DNA of 64,000 nucleotides. Origin: Aspidapion aeneum (lineage: Eukaryota; Arthropoda; Insecta; Coleoptera; Brentidae). Location: assembly GCA_963576565.1 (NCBI GenBank), contig OY755039.1, forward strand, positions 76,978,789 through 77,042,788, written 5' to 3'. A program made the position numbers and the translations under genes. Shown piece by piece: positions 43,440-54,499 of the stretch (positions are counted from its first letter, which is position 1; every line of letters starts with the position of its first letter). The notes beneath the pieces were generated by a model. It had not been told where the DNA came from. It saw only the letters and a program-made list of their open reading frames with translations, and made no database searches.

Positions 43440-45660
43440 AATTGGCGCCCAACGTGAGTTTTTGGCTAGTTTTTTAACATCTGATGTAATTTTTTTGTTC
43501 AATGGCTGTCGGTGTTTTTTGACACCCAATAATTTTTTTACTATAAAACAGGATTTTCCATCATCATTGGTTTTTGGAAATAACACTTTTTAAATATTTT
43601 TTGGTAATATTTGAACGTTGATTTGGAACTCGTTTTGTTGTTTTAGTGAATCTCATAGTTTTTTGTTAGCTTATCTTCACAAGTTTTTCTTGGAAAATAA
43701 AATATTCATTTTTATGTATTAAGGAAGAATAAGTGGATAAAAAACATGGGAGTTTTTATTGAACGGAGTCCAACTCATGTCTTAATTCTTTAAAGTTTTT
43801 TTGTAGAAAAAACATGTTTTAATTTTTTTTTAAAGAAAAATAAATACAGCAATGTAAATTTACTTCAATTTTTATTTGTTGATTTATGGGTGGATGGACC
43901 TCCAGACATGGTCTTTTTATGTTTTAAATATATGACATAGGTAGTGTGTTTTTTTCTAACATTTTTTTTTACAGGTTGCCTACTACTAATATGTTATTAT
44001 TTCCTGCTTGTGATAGGATAGAAATTGTTTCACCGATTATTTTTTAGTGTAGTCAATTTATTTAGGTCAACAAGTTATTTTTTTTTGGTGATTTTAATTT
44101 TTTGTGGGATATCACCACTTGGAAGTTGGAATATTTTTACAAGGTTTAACACAAATTTTTCTTGGCTGGGTTGTTTTAAAGTAAATATAGCTTAACAGCT
44201 GGTAGCTTTGTTTAGTTGAAAGTATTAATTAGTCATGAAAGAAAAGGAAAATGAGTTTATTTTGCTTTGTCATTTTCTTTTCTTGCTTTTTGGTGGTAAC
44301 TGTTGATGACAATTAAGATCTTACGTCACTCAGTTACATCGGGTCAGAGGAGGGTACTACTACATAGTGTCAGCTCGGAACTTTAGGGAACACAAGGCTA
44401 AAATTCCTACAGCAACACATTGCCTGAAGATCAACGCCAAGAGGTCCAGTTAACATTTTTTTTGGGGTATTTTTTTGTAGGACAGTTTTTTAGGTCTTTG
44501 GTCCAAGTGTAGTTGTCTAGTTGTGTTTTCGTGACTGGTCAATTTTTTTCTTGTTAGAAAATACAGCGTCGGGCTTTGGAGTGCATTTTTTTTAAAAATG
44601 ACCTACGGGTATTTCTATCAATTAAAGTTTTTCTGGTTCACAATTATTTTTTTTCTGTATTTTTTTACTGCGTTCAGGTCATAGCTTGATCATGGCCAAT
44701 GGAGAGCAAACATTTATGTTTGAGCCTTGAGAAGTTTTGCCTGCTCCGGATTGAATACAGAGAAGATGAATTTGAAGCCCAACTAGATATAATACCACAA
44801 AAGAAATGTTTAACTGAGACAGATATAGATATAAGTTTTTTTGATTTTTTTTAGTTCATTTGTAAAGTTCAGTAATTTTTTTAAGTAATGTCATTTTGAG
44901 GCCGTGAAATTGGTCAGTAAATTTAAAAGAAACTTTCAACTAGATATAAATGCTAGGCGGTGGTAATTGGTAAAAATATTTCAAAATTTTACTTCTTTTT
45001 TAAATAATTTAATTTTTCTTAAAAAGATTATTTTTTTCTGTAAACATAACTTCTAGAATTCTTGTTTTGGTGAAAAACGGTTTGTATAGTGGTCGTAGTT
45101 TTAAAGGGTGACCAGACAGGTAATATTTTTTTAGGGGACCAAACGGGAAGTTCTTGAGTTACAAAAAGGGGAACTTTTTTTGTCTTAGTTGATCAGGCAG
45201 GAATAAATAAATCTTTTACTTCCAAATCATAATTTTAAATAACAAGATTTATTGGTTAGGTATTTGGGTCTTATAGTAAAAAACGTTTTGTTTTTGGAGG
45301 ATACTGGTATGATATGGAATTATTTTTATTTCATGCCAAATGTTGTTTGACGGCAGATATGCTAGTCTTCAGTTTTTTGATAGTTTGCATTTCAGGACAG
45401 TGGCGTGTACCTAAAGGGGCCTGTCATCTGCGCCCATGGTAAAGCAACTTCCAACTTACTTGCTTAGCTTTTTCACTTAATCTTCGTTTTGTTGCTTCTG
45501 AAATTAAAGCGTTATGTTGGATAACGATGGATGGTGTTATACTGAGAAAGTACCTAGGTATTTAGAGATGAAAACTTGGAAGTTGTGGACAATTGGGAAA
45601 TAATTTTTTTTTTATTTCATTTTTCTTTAATTTTAAAATAATTTCATACTGGTGACCTCA

Positions 45661-45900
45661 CTTAGAGGCAACTGATATGGTACGGCCATGTACAACGGAT
45701 GAGCGACAAAAGATTACCAAAGCAGGTCCTAGAATGCCAACCAATATGGCGCAGAAAAAGAGGGCGTCCTAAACTGGAATGGCAACAGTCAATCCAAAAA
45801 TCAATGAGTCAAAAAAACCTGACGGAAGATTACTGTCAGGATCGAAGGAGGTGGAGAATAGGCGTCGTACAACGTAGAAAAACGTTCTAAACCGACATAG
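45661..45900 (+). pseudogene. 3' end of the RTE-like fragment
   Basis: This repeats 35102-35315 (QLIWYGHVQRM...GRPKLEW...) and then continues to RRKTF and a stop at 45888-45890, followed by ACCGACATAGTAGTATT. The same 3' end is seen at 48985-49012 in the second RTE remnant, so this is the true terminus of the family. Confidence 0.8.
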
Positions 45901-45965
45901 TAGTATTGAAATATCTATTTCGACAAACTTGCGAAATATCGTCGTCCAGATGTTAAAACCTCGTA

Positions 45966-46117
45966 CAGTAAATATCGCTTATAACGACATCGGATATTAC
46001 GACATATCGGTTATAGCGGTTATCGGTAACATTGTGTTACCTTTTTTCTCTATAACGACTCTCGGTTATAACGACCGAAATTAAGCGTTGCAATGTCGTT
46101 ATAACCGATATTCACTG
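45966..46117. mobile_element. TA-flanked MITE, pogo/Tigger-like
   Basis: CAGTAAATATCGCTTATAAC at the left is mirrored by GTTATAACCGATATTCACTG at the right, flanked by TA on both sides. The interior repeats TTATAACGAC-type words in both orientations. It is 152 bp and non-coding. Confidence 0.7.
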
Positions 46118-46408
46118 TATCTCAAAATTTACTGATGAAGAGTTTTATTAAGAATATGAATTATTATTCCATCGATTTCAAAACCTAGTATCGATTTCAA
46201 AACCTAGTTTCTTGCTTAGGTAACAAAGAGAATGCGCTGCGTTAAATATAACTTCCTCGTATCTCGCGACCGGAATAAGTCAGATGTCAAAACTTCATAT
46301 TTCTCATTTCCTAAAAATTGCGGTTTTTTGAGATACAAGGTTTTAACATATGAGCGACGATATTGCATTTCCACACTATTTTTAGGGAAAAAATTCAATA
46401 GTAATAGA
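46118..46408. other. Short unannotated stretch
   Basis: Overlapping 60-codon frames on both strands at 46216-46423 show no domain; I see no gene here. Confidence 0.4.
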
Positions 46409-46599
46409 CAGTGGCGTATATAGAAAAATGTTTCGGGGGGGGGGGGGCCGAGACAGTTTCGGGGGGGGGGGCAAGACCTTATGAGGCCGTATTTTATGCT
46501 ATTTTATGTTTGTATTCATGAAATATGTGGAAAATATCTAAAAAAATCTTAGCTTCGGGGGGGGCCCAGGCTCCCTAGGCCCCCGTATATACGCCACTG
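46409..46599. mobile_element. hAT MITE, CAGTGGCGTATATA ends
   Basis: The 191-bp element has inverted ends CAGTGGCGTATATA and TATATACGCCACTG and internal G-runs. The flanks GTAATAGA (46401-46408) and ATAATAGA (46600-46607) form an 8-bp TSD with one mismatch. Confidence 0.8.
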
Positions 46600-46703
46600 A
46601 TAATAGACACTTATTGGAATAAAACCTGACCTTATTTTAAAATCGAACGTATTGTGACAGATTTACATATAAGGCAGCTGCTTTCTTTCAAAATTCGTCT
46701 TTT

Positions 46704-47072
46704 GTGTATTTAAGAACCGGATTTATTAATGGCTTAAGACTGATGCAATTGTGTGAAACCCACAACCTAAAAATAAATAATGGTTTTTTTAAACATAAGG
46801 ATATTCATCGATATACCTGGATTCAGCCAACAAGAAATCTTAAATCAATTATTGATTATGCTATAGGTGGACAACACTTGCAATTAAAGTGGTATGATGT
46901 GCGAGCACTTCGTGGTGTTACCTGTAGATCTGACCACCATCTGGTAAAAGCAAAAATATTCCCTTTAAGAAAAACAAATAAGGACGAAAGTATTAGAGAA
47001 AATGAAAACCTAGAATGCATCGAAGACAATCAAAAATACAACTTTAGAAGTCTAGAAATCGAAAGTACTTAA
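46704..47072 (+). CDS. Endonuclease C-terminal part of the RTE-like remnant
   Basis: The open frame ends the APE endonuclease domain: FKHKDIHRYTWIQPTRN, KSIIDYAI and DVRALRGVTCRSDHHLVKAK. The SDHHLV motif carries the catalytic His region of this fold (the usual SDH signature). The N-terminal catalytic residues are missing, so it cannot nick DNA. The shown start is not a natural one. Confidence 0.7.
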   Translation: MYLRTGFINGLRLMQLCETHNLKINNGFFKHKDIHRYTWIQPTRNLKSIIDYAIGGQHLQLKWYDVRALRGVTCRSDHHLVKAKIFPLRKTNKDESIRENENLECIEDNQKYNFRSLEIEST

Positions 47073-47562
47073 AGATTGTATCAGAACCGATTAGATGAAA
47101 AATTAATAAACATAAATCACTCATTTGAAGAGATATGTACAAACATAATAAAAAGCTTGAAGGAAGCAAGCAACGAAGCTGTTGGGTACCAAGATAATAG
47201 AAATAACAGGAAGATGTGGTGGACGGACAAAATACAGGAAATGGTCAAAGAGGAAAAACGCACATACTTGAAATGGCTCAGTACTAAGGAGCAAAGAGAC
47301 CTAGAAATCTACAGGGAAACCAGAAGACAGCTAAGAAATTTGATACGCACAGAAAAAATTAAATGTTCGAGCGCAAGTGCCACGACATAAACAGACACGT
47401 AGGAGGTAGGCAGAGTTCTGAAGTATGGAAATTCATTTCTACAATAAAAAACCCAACAAAAGAACAATGGACAGAACACTACAAGGGACTGCTGCAGGAG
47501 ACGAGACCCGAATATCTGGCAGCCTCTCCGAGAATGGAGAGGAAGTAATCATCGAAAAATAA

Positions 47563-48030
47563 ATGATAAAGAATATTATTAAAAAACTTAAATCAGGAAA
47601 AGCTAGCGGACCTGGGGGAACATATGCTGAAATGCTCAAATACGGATCAGAGAAACTACTCGAAAATCTCACATATATTATTAATCAATGCATAAACGAA
47701 CATCCAGTACCTAATGATTGGAAAATTGCATTCATATCCTCAATACATAAAAAAGGAAACACGCTGGATTGCAACAATTACAAAGGAATTTCAGTAACCA
47801 GCACTCTAAGTAGATTGTACGGTAGGATTCTTAGAGATCTAATAGAGAATGATTTTCATAAACAAGAAGAAGAAGAGCAAAGTGGGTTTCGTGAAGGCAG
47901 ATCTAGTAGTGATAATGTTTTTTGTCTTAAACAAGTAATTGAGAAAAGGAGCGCCAGAAATATAGAGACTCATGTTACCTTTGTGGACCTACAAAAAGCA
48001 TATGATACCGTTCCAGTAGAAAAATTATGA
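47563..48030 (+). CDS. Reverse transcriptase N-terminal part of the RTE-like remnant
   Basis: The 155-codon frame covers RT blocks 0-3: KLKSGKASGPGGTYAEMLKY, IINQCINEHPVPNDWK, YKGISVTSTLSRLYGRIL, SGFREGRSSSDNVF and FVDLQKAYDTV. It stops at TGA 48028-48030, where the homology continues in the same frame, so the stop is a point mutation. Palm motifs with the FADD box lie further on in other frames. Confidence 0.75.
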   Translation: MIKNIIKKLKSGKASGPGGTYAEMLKYGSEKLLENLTYIINQCINEHPVPNDWKIAFISSIHKKGNTLDCNNYKGISVTSTLSRLYGRILRDLIENDFHKQEEEEQSGFREGRSSSDNVFCLKQVIEKRSARNIETHVTFVDLQKAYDTVPVEKL

Positions 48031-49676
48031 ACAGTTTTAGAGCAAACTAATATCAATCATACATACATAAAAGCGATAAAAGAACACACAGGGTCAAAAT
48101 CTAAAATTAAAATTGGAAATCGACTTTCAAAAGAATTCCTGGTAACAAAAGGCTCAAGACAGGGATGTTGTATCTCTCCAACTCTTTTTAAAATATATAT
48201 CGCGGTAGCTCTAAAAAACTGGTAACGTAAAGTGCACGGCATGGGAATACAACTTAACTACAGTTTGCTGACGACCAAGTAATTGTGGCTAATGATAAAG
48301 AAGACATGGAGTATAGGATGAGAAAGTTAACAGAAGAATTCCAAAAGTGGGGATTAACAGTGAACGTGGACAAGACACAGTACTTATGTATTGAAAACGA
48401 ATCCAGTGAGTTAGTACTAGAAAATGGACAAACAATATCTCCATGCAATGAGTATGTATACTTGGGAGTCACATTTGATAAGACAGGAACAGACTGTAAA
48501 GAATTGGAAAAAAGAATAGTAAAAAAAAAAAAGTTATTGGATGCCTTAACAGTATTTTATGGAGCAGACAGATAAAAAAGAATGTAAAATTTAACATATA
48601 TGAAACAATGGTCAAAAGCACGCTGTTGTATGGAATGGAGACTTGTCGCGTAACAGAAAAATACAAAACAAAAATGGAAAGTGTCGAAATGGATGCAATA
48701 AGAAGATCAATGAAAATATCTAGAATAGATCACATAAGAAATGAGATCATAAAAGAAATGACATCACTAAAAGGCAACTGATATGGTACGGCCATGTACA
48801 ACGGATGAACGACGAAAGATTACCAAAGCAGGTCCTAGAATGGCAACCAATAGGGCGCAGAAAAAGAGGGCGTCCTAAACTAGAATGGCAACAGTCAATC
48901 CAAAGATCAATGAGTCAAAAGAATCTGACAGAGGATGATTGTCAGGTCGAAGGAGGTGGAGAATAGGCGTCGGACAACGTAGAAAAACGTTCTAAACCGA
49001 CATAGTAGTATTTATTAGTGTCTGTATTTATTAAATGAAAGGTAGCGACTTTATTTTTGACTTTGGTAAGTCAATTTTGAGAGGTCAGCTGTCAGTTTTC
49101 TTTGTAAATCTGTCAGAATAAAGACAACTCTAAAATAAAGTCAGGTTTTATTCCAATAAGTCCCTAATATGAAATGGTAAATTTTTTACTTATTAATACC
49201 ATAATATTATTTACGATAAAATGCAGCGCAATTTGACATTTCTTATATGCACTGTTTTCAAAAAATATGCAAATTTTGTATTTAAAGATTTTGTTTACCT
49301 CCGAGCATCATCGAAGTGGGGCGGGAGGATAATTTTGGTTCGGGCGGATTTTTGGTAAATCACCCGATACTAGTGTAAAATTTCCAGAAATATATTTTCG
49401 GAAATATTTCCTGAAACATTGGAAATATATGGAAATATTGGAAATATACGAAATATTAAAAAAATAAGAAAAAAGGAAATATTTATTTATAAAATCATAA
49501 CAAAACACTGAAAAATGCAGAAGGCTTATACATGAACACAAATCAGGAGTTATACTTCAAACAAATATACAGAAATAAGGTCAAATTTGAACAACAAAAT
49601 TCTCATTCTTGAAACACTACATCACTAGTCGAGCAAGAGGCATCTTCATCGCTGTAAGTAAGTTTAATGCTTATAA

Positions 49677-50030
49677 GGGCCTATCCTTAAATTACGTAAT
49701 GCTCAAGGGGGGGTTTTGGCCTTGCGTTACACTCCCCACATAGCACAAATCAAAACAACGTTAAAAATTCACACTTTTTTAAGTTTAATAAGTCGCTTTT
49801 TAACGTTATTTTTAAAACCACGTTAAAATCACACCGAAATAACGTGGTTTTGAAAATAACGTTAAAAAGCGACCTTTAAAATTTAAAAAAGTGTGTGTTT
49901 TTAACGTTGTTTTGATTTGTGCTATGTGGGTCAATGTTATTTTAATTTGTTTTTTCTTGAAAATGCGTTTAGAGGGGGGTGGGGGTCAAAAATCCTAAAT
50001 TTTGGCGTTGCGTAATTTAAGAAAGCTCCC
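49677..50030. mobile_element. MITE with CTTAAATTACGTAA-type ends, nested
   Basis: GGGCCTATCCTTAAATTACG on the left is mirrored by CGTAATTTAAGAAAGCTCCC on the right, with GGGGG runs inside. It lies inside the 49371-50150 element and itself holds a hairpin element. Confidence 0.55.
49735..49930. mobile_element. 196-bp hairpin MITE, innermost of a three-level nest
   Basis: The arms start CCCACATAGCACAAATC and end GATTTGTGCTATGTGGG, and remain nearly perfectly complementary for about 85 bp each. It would fold into a single long hairpin RNA if transcribed. Confidence 0.75.
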
Positions 50031-50150
50031 TAAGGTTACAAAATATGAAAGATAATATTTTTTTTATATTTCCAATATTTCCAATATTTCCGAGACACCT
50101 TCGAAAATTTCCAATATTTTCCGTTGGAAATATTTCCATTTACATCACTA

Positions 50151-50820
50151 CCCGAGTACCCGGTACCGACCTACCCACCTTTTGTGTAAATATATTATTA
50201 AAAAAATTCTTCCAATCTATGTGTATGTTATATTTCCAGGAAGGCCATTGTATTTTTTGTTGTACTGTATTTTACGAAATTGTTTTTTATACGCTGATTC
50301 TATTATACGTTTGTCTTATTTAAACCCGTTTTGGAATTAAAAAATAATTACAGAGTAATTTTTTGTCGCATACGATTTTAAATTATTTTTTTTTAAACAA
50401 TACCCCTGGTGTTGTTTTTTCATCTACTTTTTTAAATACGTTTTTATATTTTAAATGGCTCTAACGGTAAACCGCTGCTGCACTAGCAGGCTGAAAAATT
50501 GCTTACAATTTATAACCATTTTTTGCAACTAGTACTTATTTGCATAGCGGGGCAATATCCGCTAGTTAAAAAAGTCCAATAAAAAGCCTACTCATAAAAA
50601 ACGAACAGTTCCAAGGGCGTACGTAGAGGTAGAGGAGAGACAAAAGGGGACAGATCGAAACCCCTAGATTTTGCAGCTTTAAAACCAATCGAACTTGTAA
50701 ATCTCCAAAGAATCTTTCCACTGCTACAGGGCGTAATAGTTTTCGCTGCTTTCGCTTATTAGTGGTTTAAAACTTTACAATTTACTGTTTTTCGACACCA
50801 TGCAACTAGTTCCTTGGTAT
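50151..50820. other. AT-rich intergenic DNA, nothing recognised
   Basis: No gene, RNA or bounded repeat could be supported. Confidence 0.4.
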
Positions 50821-51639
50821 ACCGGGTGGGCCAAAAAAAACCGGGCAACTTTTTCTCATTGTAACTTTTGAACTATATAATCGATTTTAATGGGACAAAC
50901 TGCACTTGGCAGAAAATTAATCAGAGTTAAAAAAAAAACTAAATTATTTTTTGAAAATAGGAATAAATGCGCCTCTTTGAAGGGTCAAGTATGATTATTT
51001 CCGACATCCTAATTTCTTTAAAGAGCAATCAATTCTCAGCATGATTTTTTTTATTTCACTAAGATCGGTTAAGTAATAATGAGCTTATAACAACGGCTGA
51101 AACAAAAATTGATTTTTTGAGAACCACCAAACCGATTTTACTAATTTATACCTAGTTGTGCGGGAGAAAAGTAGTGCTTTTCTATAAACTGAAAAAAAAA
51201 CTAAAACATTTTTAGAAAATAAAACTAAACACGCCTATTTGAAGAATCAATTATGATTCTGTTCACCATCTTAAATTTTAAGATGTTAATAAATGTAAAA
51301 AAAAAATCTCATCAAAATCGGTTCAGTAGTAATGAATTTATTAGGCAATAAATGCAGACATGATTGGAAATGCAATCGTATAATATTAAAAACAATGGTT
51401 AAAACAATATTTTTATTTAGAACCACCGAACCGATTTTGCTGATTCATACCTTGTTCTGCGTGGCAAGAATGCTGCTTGTTTAGTGGATTAAAAAAATTA
51501 TTAAAACATATTCGCAACACAAGAATAAACGAGCAAATTTTTTTTTATTGCCAAGTGCAATTTATCCCTTTAAAATCGATGTTATAGTTCAAAAGTTATA
51601 ATGAAAAAAAAATGGGCCGATTTTTTTGGCCCACCCGGT
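50821..51639. mobile_element. 819-bp TIR element, ACCGGGTGGGCC ends
   Basis: Inverted ends of about 100 bp start ACCGGGTGGGCCAAAAAAA and share a TAACTTTTGAACTAT / ATAGTTCAAAAGTTA block. The flanking sequence is compatible with a TA duplication. The interior carries the ACTGAACCGAT modules also seen at 17740-18958. It is non-coding. Confidence 0.65.
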
Positions 51640-52005
51640 ATATCTATCACCTCACGAAAATAGAGTTTCTGTCGGCCATCAAACCGATTTTGCTAAAACT
51701 CTCGAAAAAAAAAATGGTCGATCCGACTAATTGGGATTTTAATAACAAGTTTTAAATAAAAAAATTACAAAAAATCTTTTTCAGCGTTTATGAAAATAAT
51801 ATTTTCACAAATCGTAAGAACTAGAACTGTTGGCAAAGCTTTGATTTTAGACAGATATCAGAAAGAAAAAATGCGATAACTTTTAAACTACAAAGACAAT
51901 CCAAAACAAATGTTGTCTGATCTTTAGTTATCGAAATATTCGTTTAAAACAAATTCATTGGATCGCATTTGCATCACAAACTTAGAGCTGCTTAACCAAA
52001 CTCAG
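51640..52005. other. AT-rich intergenic DNA, nothing recognised
   Basis: No feature could be supported here. Confidence 0.4.
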
Positions 52006-53414
52006 AATAGGGTGTATGACAGTAGTAAAAAATAAATATATATTTATTTTTAAATATCTCTTTAGGTCTTGGGAATGCTAAAAACAAACTTTTTTGTTTA
52101 ATTTTTTCTCAAATTCATAGTTCTTTTAAATAAATAAATTCATTGAATTCAAACAATTAGCCACGTGATTCAAAACAGGCGGTCTACCAATCAGCTGCGA
52201 ACGACGTCACAAAATAGTAAACGCCTCGAACGAACTTATTTTCTGTGTTATTTTCTTATGGATGGTAATGTTTGCTTTAGTTTAAAGTGCGAATTTTCGT
52301 CCTAAATTAGATTTTATTTTGTGTTATGCTTATAAAAAACATTTTCAATGGAAAACGGATTCTCCAAAGCTGAGAGCTTCAACTTGTCAATGCTGAATTC
52401 CTTTATGGTGGCAGGCTTTTTTGCCAACAACAGTGATTTTTGTACTGCGGAATTTAGAAACGTTAAAATGTTGATGTAAGTATTCGACGAGTTGATTTGT
52501 ATATAACCGGAAATTTTTTTACGATATTCTTCGCCTACTTTTACTTATTTGATTTTGAGGTTAGGTTATAGGTTTTGCTTTTTTGTTTAATATGCCACTT
52601 ACAATAGATTCAATTAAATATCCAATCATTATTATTTTAAGCATTAAGAAACAATCAAAAATTGCTTTTTTAAAACAAAATTTTCTAATTACATTTTGTT
52701 CCAATTAATTCTTATGACCCTTCATAACAAATATGCACTGCCTAGTCTTGCATATGCACTGCTCAGTCCTACATTTAGCCTGCATGTGCACTGCCTAATC
52801 CTGCATTTAGAGGTACTCCCTAGTCCTGCCTAATAACTGCCTAGCACCGCCTAAAAATTTGTACACCTTTCTGCCTATTATAGTTGTTCACCCCTTGTAA
52901 TAAACATAACCTCAAAAATTTCATCGTCATTTATAGACAACGTGAGAAAAATTAATAGAAACAATTTAGTTATACTCACAAATGTAAAGTGAAGATGTAT
53001 TAGATAAGGCTCTTGGGTCTCTTCGACCAAGTTCTAGCCACTTTTTTCCGTTATTTTACTGCTGTAGGCACATGAATAAATAGTTTTTCAGGTGTTTTTA
53101 TGCCAGTATTCGAACACTGAGGTACTACACACCACTTATAGGACATTTTTTACATAAGAAACAGTAAAACCAAAGACCAAAAACAAATAAACACTTGAAT
53201 GCCGTGTATCTGTCCGCGAGTTTACTGCGCTGTGACGTCATTACAACGCCATGCTAGAAATGAACGTTTTAGCGGCAAATTTAAATCGGAAATTAGAAAA
53301 CTTGATTTTAAATAAAGTCATGATAAAATATACTACTTTCATAATTTTGCGTAGCAAATTAGGGATCTATTTATCATTCTAAACTCTTTTCTAAAATTTG
53401 TCAAATACCCTATT
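52006..53414 (+). mobile_element. Putative TIR element carrying a 5' exon
   Basis: AATAGGGTGTATGACA (52006-52021) is mirrored by TGTCAAATACCCTATT (53399-53414), a 16-bp inverted repeat with two mismatches. No TSD is evident. A promoter-like CCAAT box (ACCAATCAGC) and ACGTCAC element lie near 52180-52210, upstream of the exon-like ATG. The right terminus would fall inside the intron of that exon, as in an internally deleted transposon. Confidence 0.45.
52348..52475 (+). CDS. First-exon-like coding segment with splice donor
   Basis: An ATG opens a 42-codon frame, MENGFSKAESFNLSMLNSF..., which ends at a consensus donor, AT-GTAAGT (52476). The nearest good acceptor, TTTAATTTCAG at 53458, would add only five codons and a TAG (53472-53474). 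The wording ...MLNSFMVAGFFANNSDF..AEFRNVK resembles, from memory, N-termini of insect SWIM/YqaJ-domain transposon-related proteins; I cannot verify this. If right, later exons are missing and this is a decayed copy. It could still be chance. Confidence 0.4.
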
Positions 53415-53474
53415 ATGGATAATACATTTATAAATTTTTTGTTTTAATTTAATTTCAGAGAAATTGGGAACTAG

Positions 53475-54250
53475 TAAAGTTCTAGCATCCTCCTAGAATA
53501 TTTTCTGCGGGCGCCCTTAATGCAAGGAATAGTTAAAATCTGTCGAAACCATATTTAAAAAACGTCCCGTTAAAAAAACTTTTAAGGGGTGACTTTTTCC
53601 CATCTTTTTCCCACACAAGGATGCTTGGTTCGTTGCTATTAGGGAGACTGTTTTTTATATACCTAGGTCTAAATTTGGCACATTAAAAAACGGAACACCA
53701 GTTTTTACCTATGGGCCCATGCTCCTTCTTGTTTTTTAAGACCTTTTTTCGTTCTCACGCAAAAGGTTGTATTTTTTTCTATTGTTTGATCGTCTAAAAT
53801 GTATACAGAATATAAGAGAGATCGTTTTGCAACTTATTAACTCAAGAAAAAAGCCCAAGCTCTTTTCTTCAATTTCCGTTATATAATTTTACTTTTTAAT
53901 TTTAATCTATTTAAGACTGCTAAGTGCAAACAAAAGTGGTGGGGAAATCCTTCAGCCTATCACTGTATACTATCAGAGAAAACAGTTACACCTAGGTTTT
54001 AATAAAACATGATTTAGTTTCTTAGTTTTTATTTGATAATATAGTAAGGAAACAAATGAAAAGAAGTTATAACGGCTTTAGCCTTAAAAAACTGTTTTAA
54101 TTAAATATTTTTTATTACAATAATGAATTATGTATAAGGAAGGGGAGAGATTTGAAATAGATTCTAGCTACCTATTAATATTGATAATGCAAAGATCAAA
54201 ATTTTCCTATTATAAAAATAGTTCAGGCAAGACTCGGGAAAATCCACTTT
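53475..54250. other. AT-rich intergenic DNA, nothing recognised
   Basis: No gene or bounded repeat could be supported. Confidence 0.4.
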
Positions 54251-54499
54251 CTAGAAGCATTTTATATTACTTTTTGGCAAATAGGCAATTCCCCCTATTT
54301 TGACCCCGCTGAATCCGAATATCCCTGTTGCCAACTCGAAATATTGACAGGGGCTGAGATATTTAAGAGGGCGGCCAAATTGTCACAGGTGTACATTCAA
54401 AATATATATTTGTATAATTAAAAAATAATAACATATTATTTTTTTTTAAATAGCTGCAAAAACCTCCAAAAACCCCCCCAGACCCCCCAAAATCTGAAA

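Larger units (their letters stand above)
39839..45660 (+). repeat. Inverted duplicate of the provirus 5' end and its flank
   Basis: The segment is the reverse complement of 29497-35315: RTE fragment, CTGT flank, LTR (40446-43439), PBS and about 2.2 kb of leader. With the direct duplicate it forms a palindrome with arms of about 4.5 kb (35316-39830 and 40358-44872) around a loop of roughly 530 bp. It ends at GGTGACCTCA, joined to RTE sequence CTTAGAGG with a TCA microhomology. Confidence 0.9.
46690..49012 (+). pseudogene. RTE-like non-LTR retrotransposon remnant, 5' truncated and frame-broken
   Basis: In order: the end of an APE-type endonuclease (46704-47072), a linker, the RT domain (from about 47563) with QSGFREGRSSSDNVF, FVDLQKAYDTV (catalytic Asp block), SRQGCCISPTLFKIY near 48155 and FADDQVIVAND near 48262, then the thumb (EYVYLGVTFDKTGTD) and the WYGHVQRM...GRPKLEW tail ending near 48985. 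At least five frame changes or stops break it. Shared motifs tie it to the fragment at 34745-35315; the two differ by many substitutions. RTE is my best clade guess from these motifs. Confidence 0.8.
46609..49161. mobile_element. Inverted-repeat unit enclosing an RTE remnant
   Basis: The left end ACTTATTGGAATAAAACC continues for about 70 bp with good inverted similarity to the right end (about 49085-49161), including TGACAGATTTACA. No TSD is clear. Either an RTE copy inserted into a MITE, or the unit is composite. Confidence 0.55.
49371..50150. mobile_element. hAT-like element with TAGTG ends, containing nested elements
   Basis: TAGTGTAAAATTTCC at the left is mirrored by a TTTCCATTTACATCACTA right end. 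The subterminal regions are rich in GGAAATATT in one orientation and AATATTTCC in the other. The flanks CCCGATAC and CCCGAGTAC resemble an 8-bp TSD with one indel. Nothing coding remains. Confidence 0.55.
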
